This document shows, piece by piece, positions 8,546-17,793 of a stretch of 64,000 bases of DNA. How positions within the stretch are numbered: the stretch's first letter is position 1; each line of letters starts with the position of its first letter. A model generated the notes under the pieces. That model did no database searches, had not been told where the DNA came from, and worked only from the letters and a program-made list of their open reading frames with translations. Origin of the DNA: Pedobacter gandavensis (lineage in GTDB: Bacteria; Bacteroidota; Bacteroidia; Sphingobacteriales; Sphingobacteriaceae); the NCBI RefSeq assembly GCF_014172405.1, contig NZ_WNXC01000001.1, positions 1,302,001 to 1,366,000 on the forward strand. Reading direction: 5' to 3'. Both the position numbers and the translations under genes were made by a program.

Positions 8546-10231
8546 CTATTTTATTACAGCAGGTAAGATGTACTCCTGCATGATTTTATCTACCTGAGGG
8601 TGCGCGTAAGGCGTGCCATAAGCTGTAGCGGTGATTACCACCACCAAAGGTTGGTCTTTAAAAACAAAGATCTTATTTCCTCCATTACCTGAGCAATAAA
8701 AAGTCTCATATTCCTTGCCTTTAACCTGGTACTTTTTATTCCAAAATAAGTAACTATAAAATTCTTCTGGTCTTCCAGGGATTTCGATTTGCTTGGTCAA
8801 CGTCTTATCAACCCAGGTTTTAGAAAGTACTTGTTTCCCATTCCAAAGGCCATCATTTTTATACAGCTGACCATATTTGGCAAAATCAAGTGCATTCATA
8901 CGAATTCCACCGGCAGTGTTGGCCACCTTTTGAGGCGTATACTGCCACTCGTAGCGGCTAATATTTAAAGGTTTGAAAAGCTTAGCATCGGCATAGCTTT
9001 CCAGGCTTACCGGAACCAACTTATCCAATAAACTACCCATTAACATCGCGCCACAGGTAAAATAATGCCATTGTCCTTTGTACTTCAAGGTATCCATAGG
9101 AAGATCAAGCGTGAATTTCAGCCAATCTGCAGTTGGGTACATATTTTCTTCATTACCAGGAGAATCTCCGTCATCATCATTTCCATCAAAATCCGAACTC
9201 ATGGTTAATAGTTCTTTAAGCGTTGTATTTGCTTTTTTAGCAGAATAATGCTCATAAGATTTAAGGTCATAAAACTCACCCAGGCTTTGGTTTTCAGATT
9301 TAAGAAATCCATCATTTATGGCGATTCCAGTCATAGTGGAAGCAAAGGATTTACCAACGGAGCGGACATCATGAAGACTATCACGAGTTGCTTTATTAAA
9401 GTACTCTTCTATGAGTATTTTTCCATTCTTAATCACCACCACGCTGGTGATGTGTCTGAATGCATCGGCTTCAATATTGGCTTTTAAAGTCTTGATTTTA
9501 TCCCGATCGAAAGACTCATTGGATACTTTTAAGCCAGCATAAGGTTTTACCGGGCTCAGACTTACTTTATTCAAATCTACGACGATCTTCTTATTTACGG
9601 TTAAATTTAAGCTTCCGGCAGCGATTACATTTCCGATGGTTAAAGTCCCGGAATTAATATAGGGTCTAAGCTCGATTTTCAAGGTATGGTTGCCTTCAGT
9701 TAGCGCTTTATCTCCCCCATTGTACATAAACCGGTTCCAGGCAGACTGACTCCAGTATTGGCCTTCATGTGCATTATCTATTAATGGTTTGCTCCAAACA
9801 GTCAGGGTATTTTGCTGCTCGGGACTAGGTGCCCCAGGCATGAGGTTTGTTTGGTAAATCAGTTTGTGATCTACATAGTAAGAAAATTGATAGTTACCCG
9901 ACTTTACCAGCGCTTCCGAATCCAATTTGGGGGCAAGCTGTTGCAAATAACCCGTCATCGTGTTGCCTAAAAACACGGTCAGGAACAGGTCGCTTTTGTT
10001 GGTCATCCGGTACTGCTGCAAGGGCTTAGCCTCTGCCAGTTGACTTACCTTAACAGGTTTATCTGTAAAGACAATTTTTCCAATGTTTGATTTGTGGACA
10101 GGATCAGTGATTACAGGGGATTTTTTATCCATTGCAACTTGCGCATTTACTGCGCAGCAAAAGAACAACATGGCGCAGGTCATTAAAGCCGTTGGTCGTA
10201 AAGGGAATAGGTTCATCGTTTTTTCTTTCAA
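8546..10231 (-). CDS. Secreted serine hydrolase, beta-lactamase (class C/DD-peptidase) fold
   Basis: A 561-residue protein with a signal peptide (to about residue 30, CAVNA|QVA). Residues about 35-230 form an extra N-terminal beta-rich region. The C-terminal catalytic domain has the SxxK motif at S291-K294 (SVGKSFAS) and a GNGGNKIF segment in place of the KTG/HxG motif. A Tyr in GQWHYFTCGAML should be the general base. The usual YSN triad reads YFT here, as in nylon-oligomer hydrolase-like and other esterase-type members, so an amidase or esterase is more likely than an antibiotic resistance enzyme. The substrate is unknown. Confidence 0.88.
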   Translation of the reverse strand: MKEKTMNLFPLRPTALMTCAMLFFCCAVNAQVAMDKKSPVITDPVHKSNIGKIVFTDKPVKVSQLAEAKPLQQYRMTNKSDLFLTVFLGNTMTGYLQQLAPKLDSEALVKSGNYQFSYYVDHKLIYQTNLMPGAPSPEQQNTLTVWSKPLIDNAHEGQYWSQSAWNRFMYNGGDKALTEGNHTLKIELRPYINSGTLTIGNVIAAGSLNLTVNKKIVVDLNKVSLSPVKPYAGLKVSNESFDRDKIKTLKANIEADAFRHITSVVVIKNGKILIEEYFNKATRDSLHDVRSVGKSFASTMTGIAINDGFLKSENQSLGEFYDLKSYEHYSAKKANTTLKELLTMSSDFDGNDDDGDSPGNEENMYPTADWLKFTLDLPMDTLKYKGQWHYFTCGAMLMGSLLDKLVPVSLESYADAKLFKPLNISRYEWQYTPQKVANTAGGIRMNALDFAKYGQLYKNDGLWNGKQVLSKTWVDKTLTKQIEIPGRPEEFYSYLFWNKKYQVKGKEYETFYCSGNGGNKIFVFKDQPLVVVITATAYGTPYAHPQVDKIMQEYILPAVIK

Positions 10232-10281
10232 AAGTAGTTAGGATCTGGTTTCAAAAATAGAATGGGATTAACATGTTGATG

Positions 10282-11082
10282 TTAAAATAAAAGCTTCCTA
10301 TAGGCCAGTGGTGTGATTTTATGTAATGATTTAAAGGATCGAATGAAATGGCTCTGATCAGCAAAACCACAATCTAAAGCAATAGAGGTTAGCGAGGTAC
10401 TTCCCTTGGCAATCATGGCAAGCGATCGCTGAACCCTGATGGTTCGAATGTACATGCCAATATTACAACCGAAGTATTTCTGGAAATCCCGGGATAGATG
10501 TACTGGATGGATATCCAGCTGTTTCGACAGTTTATGCAGGGACCATTCATAAGATAAATCGTCATGAAGCACCGACCGTATCTTTGGTACCCAGTCTGGG
10601 ATTTTTCTAGATAGCTGATCTTCATTTTTACCTGCCTTACTGAATAGCTCTATAAGTAAGGAATCTATAGCTAAGGAACCATTGTTTTGTTTGCTTTCTT
10701 TGAAGATATTATACATCAAAGCCTTTAGTTGTGGATTGTAAAGGTTGGTGCTGCCTTGTAAATTACCAATCTCCAGCTCAAAATCGAGAAACCATTCTGG
10801 TTTAAGTTCAACATGAAAGCCTCTGGTAAATCCTTTAGGTTTAATATTGTAATGGGGCTCTTGCCAATGATGAAATAATAAGGTTCCAGCCGGACAATGG
10901 TAGATTTCTTTTTTATTCCCTTCGACTACCATACCATCAATGAGGAACGTAAAATAAGCATTCTCATGATAATGCCAGTCCACCTTTTCCTGAGTATATT
11001 CTGTGTCAGTCAGTGTAAGACTCCCTAGGGTTTGGATTTCATTTGTATGCCCATAAAATTGGCCGGTCTTCAGGATTTTCAT
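10282..11082 (-). CDS. AraC family transcriptional regulator with cupin-like sensor domain
   Basis: This 266-residue regulator has an N-terminal cupin-type arm (DWHYHENAYFTFLIDG, then CPAGTLLFHHWQEPHYN) and a C-terminal pair of helix-turn-helix motifs (LSKQLDIHPVHLSRDFQKY and IALDCGFADQSHFIRSFKS). It probably senses a small ligand and activates a nearby target; the serine hydrolase immediately downstream on the same strand is the closest candidate. The coding end is only 50 bases from that gene's start. Confidence 0.93.
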   Translation of the reverse strand: MKILKTGQFYGHTNEIQTLGSLTLTDTEYTQEKVDWHYHENAYFTFLIDGMVVEGNKKEIYHCPAGTLLFHHWQEPHYNIKPKGFTRGFHVELKPEWFLDFELEIGNLQGSTNLYNPQLKALMYNIFKESKQNNGSLAIDSLLIELFSKAGKNEDQLSRKIPDWVPKIRSVLHDDLSYEWSLHKLSKQLDIHPVHLSRDFQKYFGCNIGMYIRTIRVQRSLAMIAKGSTSLTSIALDCGFADQSHFIRSFKSLHKITPLAYRKLLF

Positions 11083-11205
11083 TGACTAAATGTATCCAAA
11101 ATAATCTAATAATTAAGCGAATAATCGACAATACGATCTTACCTTCTTCAGAAAGAATGGGATATGGAAAGGAGTATTATAGATTTTATAGATTCAGATT
11201 TCAGG

Positions 11206-12240
11206 TTAATGAATTAGCTTCGACAACTCTGTTGGAAAGGTCTCCCCCCTTAGATTTTTTGCGATGATCTTCCCATCTGGATCGATCAAAAAATTACAGG
11301 GAATGGAACGAACCTTATAACGCTTCGCGATTTGATTTTTCCAACCTTTTAGATCAGAAATATGTTTCCAGCTGCCAAGCCCATCTTTTTTAATGGCCGC
11401 TATCCAAGGTTCCCGCTTGTCATCTAATGAAACACTTATTACTTCAAGGTTTTTGTGACTGTTCTTTTTTATTGCATCAACCAGATTAGGGTTTTCTTTT
11501 CTACAAGGTCCACACCAGGAAGCCCAAAAGTCTATCAGTACATACTTACCTCTAAATTGCGAAAGAGAGATTTCGGCCCCCGCAGTATCCAATTGACTAA
11601 AATCCGGGGCGGTTTTACCTACATACAACGCTATAATGGATTTTAGTTCCTTTCCATAGGAATTTGCTTTTAGGGAATCAGGGATTAGATTATATAACCT
11701 TAAAGCTTCCTCATCTGAAATATATTTAAGCAATGATTCCTTTAAAAGGAAAGTATTCAATGGGGAATTAAGATGACCCTCGATCCAGGAGGTCAGGGAT
11801 TTATGGATCTGCTCTGGGGTAAATTTACGTGTGTTATATATTGGTACAATTGAATCGTGATATTCTTTATCAATATCATTACCAGTTAAATGGTATTTTT
11901 TTAATAGTGTATCCAGGAAAACAATCTCTGTTTTCTTTGGCAATAATAGAAACCTTGCAAAACGGTTTTTAACACTATCATCTTTAATTACGATAAGATA
12001 CAGTTCCAATTCCTTTACAGGAATAGAAAATGAAAATTTCCCTTCCTTAACTATACTCTCCACATAATTTTTTGGATTTGGCAAATCTGAGCCATAAGTA
12101 TACATCGGATTAATGCACAATACCCTACCATTGAAAACCTTATCGATACTTCCGTTAATCGTTAGTGTATCTTGTGCTTTTGCCATCAAAGACAATGCAA
12201 CCAGTGCAAAAATCAAACATTCTTTAAGAAAGAAACGCAT
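11206..12240 (-). CDS. TlpA-like thiol-disulfide oxidoreductase, tandem copy 2
   Basis: The 344-residue protein has a signal peptide (ALVALSLMAKA|QDT), an N-terminal beta-rich DUF4369-like domain, and a C-terminal thioredoxin fold with the redox motif FWASWCGPCRKEN and a cis-Pro in the KVRSIPCNFLID segment. It should act in the periplasm as a protein-thiol reductase or extracytoplasmic thioredoxin. Its neighbour at 12281-13306 is a close paralogue in both protein and DNA, so the pair arose by tandem duplication. There are 40 bases between them, which suggests cotranscription. Confidence 0.93.
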   Translation of the reverse strand: MRFFLKECLIFALVALSLMAKAQDTLTINGSIDKVFNGRVLCINPMYTYGSDLPNPKNYVESIVKEGKFSFSIPVKELELYLIVIKDDSVKNRFARFLLLPKKTEIVFLDTLLKKYHLTGNDIDKEYHDSIVPIYNTRKFTPEQIHKSLTSWIEGHLNSPLNTFLLKESLLKYISDEEALRLYNLIPDSLKANSYGKELKSIIALYVGKTAPDFSQLDTAGAEISLSQFRGKYVLIDFWASWCGPCRKENPNLVDAIKKNSHKNLEVISVSLDDKREPWIAAIKKDGLGSWKHISDLKGWKNQIAKRYKVRSIPCNFLIDPDGKIIAKNLRGETFPTELSKLIH

Positions 12241-12280
12241 ATCGAATAAGTTAAATGGACAAGGTGATAATTAGGATTTG

Positions 12281-13306
12281 TTAATTAATCAGCTTAGATA
12301 ATTCTGTGAGAAAATTTTTCCCCCTTAGATTTTTTGCAATGATTTTCCCATCCGGATCTATCAGGAAATTGCGGGGAATTGGGCTAATCCTATAAATCTT
12401 AGACAATTCATTTTCACGACCTTTTAAATCAGAAACATGCTTCCACATCCCTATCCCATCTTTTTTAATTGCCGCTAACCAAGGCTCCCGCTTGTCATCA
12501 AAGGAAACACTAATGATTTCAATTTTTTTGTTGCCATATTTTTTCATCGCTTCTACCAAATGGGGGTTCTCCGCTCTGCAGGGGGTACACCAGGAAGCCC
12601 AAAAATCAATTAACACATATTTCCCTCTGAACTGAGAAAGTGAAACTTTATTCCCGGCAGTATCTACTTGAGTAAAATCAGGTGCAGTTTTTCCTACGTA
12701 CAGATTATCCATTATGAATTTTAATTCCTTTCCATAAGAATTTGTGGTCAGCGAATCAGGGATTAAATTATATAACCTCAAAATCTCCTTATCGGAAACT
12801 TCCTCGACCAGACCATATAAAACATAAGTATTCAGAGGCGAATTGGGGTGTGCCTCAAGCCAAGAAGTGACAAGCTTATTGATCTCATAAGGCGCATACT
12901 TTTTTCCATCCTTTAAAGGTACAATTGAATCCCAATATTCTTTATGAATATCATTACCCTTCACCTGATATGTTGATAGGGTATCTTGGAAGATGATCTC
13001 CGTTTTTTTTGGCAATAAAAGGAAGGTGTTACCAACATTAGGACCTCTATCTCCTTTAAACTTGATCTTATAACGCTCCAACGTCTTTACAGGGACAGAA
13101 AATGAGAATTTCCCTTCCTTAATGACACTTTCCTCGCTAAACTCGGGTGAGTCTGATCGGTAAGGATAAATCGGCTCAAGACAAAGCGTCCTACCGTCAA
13201 AAACTTTATCAATACTCCCGTTAATGGTTAGTGTATCTTGTGCTTTTGCCATAAAAGACAATGCAACCAGTGTGAAAATTAAACCTCTTTTAATAAACAA
13301 TAGCAT
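12281..13306 (-). CDS. TlpA-like thiol-disulfide oxidoreductase, tandem copy 1
   Basis: A 341-residue paralogue of the next gene. The signal peptide TLVALSFMAKA|QDT is followed by the same TINGSIDKVF opening, a variable middle, and a thioredoxin domain with the active site FWASWCTPCRAEN. The CxxC dipeptide here is Thr-Pro, versus Gly-Pro in the other copy, which would shift redox potential. The cis-Pro region is RISPIPRNFLID. It is probably first in a two-gene operon. The role is inferred as periplasmic disulfide reduction; the partner is unknown. Confidence 0.93.
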   Translation of the reverse strand: MLLFIKRGLIFTLVALSFMAKAQDTLTINGSIDKVFDGRTLCLEPIYPYRSDSPEFSEESVIKEGKFSFSVPVKTLERYKIKFKGDRGPNVGNTFLLLPKKTEIIFQDTLSTYQVKGNDIHKEYWDSIVPLKDGKKYAPYEINKLVTSWLEAHPNSPLNTYVLYGLVEEVSDKEILRLYNLIPDSLTTNSYGKELKFIMDNLYVGKTAPDFTQVDTAGNKVSLSQFRGKYVLIDFWASWCTPCRAENPHLVEAMKKYGNKKIEIISVSFDDKREPWLAAIKKDGIGMWKHVSDLKGRENELSKIYRISPIPRNFLIDPDGKIIAKNLRGKNFLTELSKLIN

Positions 13307-13420
13307 ATCACGAATGTTAAATAAACGAACGTTACATCAAATTAAAGTAAATGAATTACCCTAATATAGCAGATATTTAATTTAAAATACACCATGTTAT
13401 TTTTTATTTTTCTAAAATAT

Positions 13421-13472
13421 AAACTGGCTTTCGCTGAGTAGATCTTGAAAACTACCCACCGAAAGCCAGTTT
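13421..13472 (-). terminator. Terminator after the SDR gene
   Basis: AAACTGGCTTTCG (13421-13433) pairs with CGAAAGCCAGTTT (13460-13472), a 13-bp perfect stem, with a smaller inner GTAG/CTAC pair. The T-rich tract follows on the minus strand, so it ends the short-chain dehydrogenase transcript. Confidence 0.8.
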
Positions 13473-13498
13473 ATACGGAATCACCCAAATTTTAATAA

Positions 13499-14239
13499 CT
13501 AGGCATTTAAACCCCCATCAATCGTAATGGCGGTACCTGTAATGTACTTTCCTTCTGTACTCGCCAGAAAAGCAACCAGGCCTGCAACATCGTCGCCTGT
13601 TCCATATTCGGAAAGTGCCATCCTGCTCCTCAAAAAATCCGCTAAATCCGAATCTGAGGGATTCATATCGGTATTAATCGGACCTGGCTGTACCAGATTT
13701 ACGGTGATCCCTTTAGCGCCCAGATCTCTGGCTAAACCACGGGTAAAACCTGCAAGCGCAGCTTTACTCATGGTGTACAATGTGGTTTGTGGACTAACGG
13801 AATTTTCTGCCATATTACTTCCAATCGTAATCACTCTCCCATGGTTTGACATATGTGGTACTACAGCAAGTGATGCTACGTAAACTGCACGGACATTAAT
13901 GGCCATAATCTCTTCGTAATCCTCCAGGGTATGTGATTTGAATTCCTTGCCAATATAGATTCCGGCATTGTTCACCAGGATGTCAATCGGCCCTAATTCA
14001 GCAATGGTTTGCTGAATGGCAGCGGTTAAAGCTTTTGGATCGATACTGTCTGCCTGGACCGCCTGTGCTTGTCCGCCATTGACATTAATTTCAGCGGCCA
14101 CAGCTTCGGCTTTCGCTTTGGATTTCGAATAAGTGAATACGACATGCGCACCTTCTGCAGCTAATCTTTTGCTGATGGCTGCTCCCATTCCACGGCTTCC
14201 ACCTGTGACAAATGCAATCTTATTTTCTAAACGTTTCAT
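13499..14239 (-). CDS. SDR family oxidoreductase (3-oxoacyl-reductase-like)
   Basis: A classical short-chain dehydrogenase of 246 residues. The NAD(P)-binding glycine motif is TGGSRGMGAAI (about 12-22), NNAG is at about 90-93, and the catalytic S141, Y155 and K159 are in ITIGSNMAE and LYTMSKAA. The protein ends in TGTAITIDGGLNA as usual for the family. It faces an HxlR-type regulator across a 96-base gap, a common pairing in which the regulator represses an oxidoreductase induced by aldehydes or quinones. The substrate is not identifiable. Confidence 0.93.
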   Translation of the reverse strand: MKRLENKIAFVTGGSRGMGAAISKRLAAEGAHVVFTYSKSKAKAEAVAAEINVNGGQAQAVQADSIDPKALTAAIQQTIAELGPIDILVNNAGIYIGKEFKSHTLEDYEEIMAINVRAVYVASLAVVPHMSNHGRVITIGSNMAENSVSPQTTLYTMSKAALAGFTRGLARDLGAKGITVNLVQPGPINTDMNPSDSDLADFLRSRMALSEYGTGDDVAGLVAFLASTEGKYITGTAITIDGGLNA

Positions 14240-14335
14240 GATGTTTTTTTTATTGTTTTCTGCTCAAAAGTAGACAGTTATCATTATTTTCGTGGGTAAA
14301 CACTAAATTGTCAGGTACTAACAAAAAGGTAAGAA

Positions 14336-14719
14336 ATGAGAAAGGAATCATCTACGAATGCTTTTAATGAAAAGCAGATCAACGACAGTTGCGGTATGGC
14401 TTATTCGTTATCCGTATTGGGAGGTAGGTGGAAGCCTGCGATACTCTGTAGGCTAATGCACCAAACGATGCGTTATAGTGATTTAAAAAACTCCATAGAC
14501 CAAATTTCTGAAAGGATGCTGGTTTCCCAATTGCGGGAGCTGGAAGCCGATCTGGTTGTAAAGAGAACGGTATACCCTGTGGTACCACCAAGAGTGGAAT
14601 ACGAACTTACCGAGCTTGGTTTAAGTATGAGGCCCATGCTGAAGGCGATGTCTGACTGGGGCAATATGCACCGCAGCAAGGTGAATCCGGAAGCCGATGT
14701 TGTGGTGTCTGAATTTTAA
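14336..14719 (+). CDS. HxlR family winged-helix transcriptional regulator
   Basis: This 127-residue protein shows the HxlR/MarR-like core: CGMAYSLSVLGGRWKPAIL near the N-terminus with the family's conserved Cys, the recognition region RYSDLKNSIDQISERMLVSQ, and the wing VPPRVEYELTELG. It diverges from the SDR gene and most likely controls it and itself through the shared 96-base spacer. Homologues sense thiol-reactive electrophiles through the N-terminal cysteine. Confidence 0.92.
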   Translation: MRKESSTNAFNEKQINDSCGMAYSLSVLGGRWKPAILCRLMHQTMRYSDLKNSIDQISERMLVSQLRELEADLVVKRTVYPVVPPRVEYELTELGLSMRPMLKAMSDWGNMHRSKVNPEADVVVSEF

Positions 14720-14740
14720 TTATTGAACCGCTAAACGATC

Positions 14741-15871
14741 ATGACCTTAGGTATGAAACATTTCCTCCGCTGCGCAATACTCTCTTTTCCAATCTTTGGT
14801 TTTGCCCAACAGCCGTTCTCGATTAAAGCAGAAGGCCAAGGATTCAAAGATGGGGACAAGATTTTCCTGCAGTACAAATCTCCTCAGGGCGTCATTACTG
14901 ATTCGGTAGTCGTTCGCAATCACAAATTCCAATTTAAGGGAAAGGTTGAAACTCCGGTTAGGGCCAGTCTTTACCGCAATCAAAATCCAAAATATGCCCT
15001 GCTCGTTTTCGATTATAAGAATGTCTATTTAGAAAAAGGAGAAATCACATTAGCCTCCCCTGATACGCTCCTAAACGCAGTGGTATTTGGTACAAAATCA
15101 AATGATGACAATTCAGAACTTAGCGCCATCTTAGCCCCTTTTACCTCAAAAAGAAGGATGTTGAAGGATCCAGATGAGCTTACTGAAGCAGAGTTGAAAA
15201 ACCCGGTTTTGGTTGCCGAAACCAAAAAGAAGCTCCATGAATATCTAGACTTCATGGTACCCGGAAAATTCAAATTTATCAATAGCCATCCCTCCTCATT
15301 TGTGAGCTTGGTTACCCTTTCAGAACTGGTAAGAGATAGCAGGTGGCTTTCCAAGGTAGAATCTAGCTTCTTTAAACTCAGTCCAGAACTACAATCGTCA
15401 ACCTTGGGCAAATCGATACAAGAGAAGATACATTTAGGGAAGAAAATTACGGTTGGTATGGTCGCCAAAGATTTCAGTCAACCTGATGTGAACGGGAAGC
15501 TGGTTAGCCTTTCTGATTTTAAGGGAAAGTATGTGCTCCTGGATTTCTGGGCATCCTGGTGTGGCCCATGTAGAGCAGAAAACCCAAATCTACTGCTTGC
15601 CTACCAAAAATATAAAGACAAAGGTCTGGTCATGATCAGTGTTTCCATTGATGATTTAAAAGATAAAGCAGATTGGTTGAAGGCCATTCAGGAGGACAAA
15701 ATGGTTTGGCCACAATTGTCAGATCTGAAGGGGAGCAAAAATGAGGCGCAAGTCTTGTATGGAATCACGGTTATCCCCGCAAACGTCTTCATTTCTCCGG
15801 ATGGAATTGTGATTGCCAAAGATCTGAAAAGGGAAGAATTACAGGCAAAATTAGCCGAGTTACTGCATTAG
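14741..15871 (+). CDS. TlpA-like thiol-disulfide oxidoreductase with DUF4369-type N-domain
   Basis: The product is 376 residues; the second ATG (14753, MKHFLRCAILSFPIFGFAQ) gives the better signal peptide and is probably the true start. An N-terminal beta domain (PFSIKAEGQGFKDGDKIFLQ) is followed by a helical linker and a thioredoxin domain with DFWASWCGPCRAEN and cis-Pro in GITVIPANVFIS. It lies 21 bases after the HxlR regulator and could be cotranscribed with it. It is a third member of the TlpA group in this window, but more distant than the tandem pair at 11.2-13.3 kb. Confidence 0.92.
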   Translation: MTLGMKHFLRCAILSFPIFGFAQQPFSIKAEGQGFKDGDKIFLQYKSPQGVITDSVVVRNHKFQFKGKVETPVRASLYRNQNPKYALLVFDYKNVYLEKGEITLASPDTLLNAVVFGTKSNDDNSELSAILAPFTSKRRMLKDPDELTEAELKNPVLVAETKKKLHEYLDFMVPGKFKFINSHPSSFVSLVTLSELVRDSRWLSKVESSFFKLSPELQSSTLGKSIQEKIHLGKKITVGMVAKDFSQPDVNGKLVSLSDFKGKYVLLDFWASWCGPCRAENPNLLLAYQKYKDKGLVMISVSIDDLKDKADWLKAIQEDKMVWPQLSDLKGSKNEAQVLYGITVIPANVFISPDGIVIAKDLKREELQAKLAELLH

Positions 15872-15886
15872 CGATACCTCCATTTT

Positions 15887-16603
15887 TTAGTTATTCTCTA
15901 AAATCTCATAGAAATTCCCACGGTAACTATTTCCGATAGCGATAGAGAAACCGTTATTCAGGAAGATGCTACTACGTTCCACATAGCTGATATGGCGCAT
16001 CGAAATGATGAAGGATCGGTGCACTCTAACGAACTCTCTTGGTGGTAACTGTTCCGCCAATCTCTTTAAGGTTTGCAAACTCAGAATCCGCTCTGTACTG
16101 GTCTGAATGGAAACATAATTTTCCAGGCCTTCTACATAAAGTACCTCTGAAAGATTAATTTTTTGAATGCGGTGTTCTGTTTTAACGAAAAGCCAGGTAT
16201 TTGCCGGCTCTGTTGGTTGCTGGTTCAGTCCTATTGCGATGCTCGCCTCTAAGCTCCGCTTGGCCTTTTCTGCGGCTTGATAAAATCTATCGAATGCGAT
16301 TGGTTTAAGCAGGTAGTCTATGGCATCATGTTCGTAACTGTCCAGCGCGTATTGCGCATATGCTGTGGTTAAAATCACCCGGGCTTTATCCCCTGCGATC
16401 TTCATAAACTGTAATCCACTAAGTTGAGGCATTTGGATATCCAGAAAAACCAGGTCAATCTGCTGCGTTCGCAACAATTCTAGTCCCTCAACTGGATCTG
16501 TTGTTTTCGCTACCAGTTCAAGGAAAGGGATTTTGCTGACATAATCAGCCAATAAATCTATGGCCAGTGGCTTATCATCCACAACAAGACATCTTATTTT
16601 CAT
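15887..16603 (-). CDS. LytTR family response regulator
   Basis: The 238-residue regulator has a receiver domain with acidic D9-D10, phospho-acceptor D55 (LVFLDIQMPQ) and a Lys near residue 103. Its LytTR DNA-binding domain includes EVLYVEGLENYVSIQT and FVRVHRSFIIS. Its start overlaps the stop of the histidine kinase gene by one base (TAATG), so kinase and regulator are translationally coupled and work as one two-component system. The targets are not evident. Confidence 0.95.
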   Translation of the reverse strand: MKIRCLVVDDKPLAIDLLADYVSKIPFLELVAKTTDPVEGLELLRTQQIDLVFLDIQMPQLSGLQFMKIAGDKARVILTTAYAQYALDSYEHDAIDYLLKPIAFDRFYQAAEKAKRSLEASIAIGLNQQPTEPANTWLFVKTEHRIQKINLSEVLYVEGLENYVSIQTSTERILSLQTLKRLAEQLPPREFVRVHRSFIISMRHISYVERSSIFLNNGFSIAIGNSYRGNFYEILENN

Positions 16604-17637
16604 TAATTAAGTTTTAGGCTGAGTACAACAGTAAAGAAATTATCCCGGTCTTCAATGCGGAGTTCATGTTTTCCAGGATAAATTAAATCTAACCTACGGC
16701 GGACGTTGGTTAGCCCTATGCCTCCTGTTTCATCTTCCAGACCATTGCTTTTTTTGTTGCGAACGGTCATTTCCACGCTGTTGTTATCTGCTTTTAAGGT
16801 AATCGAGACCGGATGCTCCGGATCGTCCAAGACCCCATGCTTGAATGCATTCTCTACAAATGCGATAAACAACAGAGAGGCTACAGGCTGCTCCCCAATG
16901 TAACCCTCCTGAACAAAATTCACATAGGCCTCCCCTTTTGCGGCTATCCTTTGTAAGGCAATTACGTTTTCTAAATATTCTACCTCCCGGTTGAGTGGCA
17001 TCAGTTCTTCGTTGCCCTCCCGCAGCATGTAACGCAGCATAACCGATAATTTTAACAATGCTTCCGGTGCCTGTTCGGATTTTTGATAGGTCAGCGTGTA
17101 AATATCATTGATCGTATTGAATAAAAAATGAGGGTTGACTTGTGAGCGTAAAAACGCCAGCTCCGCAGTCAAGGTTTCCTTCTGCATTTCTTGTTGTTTT
17201 TGGTTGTTCTTATACCAGCTTTCCGCGAAAAAATACATCAAACCATAGACAAAGTAACTCGGGAAATAAAAATAAAATACATTGGGTAAGTAGTAATTTA
17301 CTTTTGGAATTCTGCCAAAGTAATTGTCAAAATGCAGCACAGGCTTGAGGAACCAAAACTCCAGGGCATATCTGGCAAAGACAATCAGGACAAATGTGAG
17401 GAGCGCCAGCAGCAGGGAAAGCGCATATTTCCGTTTTAAAATCAGTTGCGGGGCCACCAAAAAATAGCTACAATAGAAGCAGATTGCAGCAACGATATCA
17501 TAGCAAAATTCAATTACAGCATAATTAAAGAGAGACTCCCCTTCAAACTTATCAGAAATATAGCCTCTGCAAATATTTCCGATAATGAATATCAACCAAA
17601 CAGCTGCATGTAATAAAATAACCTTCCTCTTATCCAT
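16603..17637 (-). CDS. LytS/YehU-type sensor histidine kinase
   Basis: A 344-residue membrane kinase with four predicted transmembrane helices (about 8-24, 38-60, 70-90 and 116-138) and little periplasmic loop. A coiled linker follows, then the His_kinase domain with LRSQVNPHFLFNTIND (phospho-acceptor H170) and an ATPase domain with FVENAFKHG and GGIGLTNVRRRL. It pairs with the downstream LytTR regulator. The signal is unknown, probably sensed in or near the membrane. Confidence 0.95.
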   Translation of the reverse strand: MDKRKVILLHAAVWLIFIIGNICRGYISDKFEGESLFNYAVIEFCYDIVAAICFYCSYFLVAPQLILKRKYALSLLLALLTFVLIVFARYALEFWFLKPVLHFDNYFGRIPKVNYYLPNVFYFYFPSYFVYGLMYFFAESWYKNNQKQQEMQKETLTAELAFLRSQVNPHFLFNTINDIYTLTYQKSEQAPEALLKLSVMLRYMLREGNEELMPLNREVEYLENVIALQRIAAKGEAYVNFVQEGYIGEQPVASLLFIAFVENAFKHGVLDDPEHPVSITLKADNNSVEMTVRNKKSNGLEDETGGIGLTNVRRRLDLIYPGKHELRIEDRDNFFTVVLSLKLN

Positions 17638-17793
17638 TGCCTAAATATATACCTCTTTAACCATCGAGCCAATTTCATTGATCAATAAATATTGGAGATT
17701 GGTCATTGAAATTCGATAGTCCGTGGATTACCCCCTTTTTTGCTGCAACATTCGCAATTATTATCCCTCATTTTAGCCTAAAAAAGACCGATT

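Noticed and set aside
13527..13883. A 118-residue plus-strand frame
   Set aside because: It is antisense to the SDR gene, whose catalytic residues lie in the overlapped part.
15025..15468. A 147-residue open frame on the minus strand
   Set aside because: It lies inside the TlpA-like gene at 14741-15871 and is rich in Ser/Leu as expected of a shadow frame.
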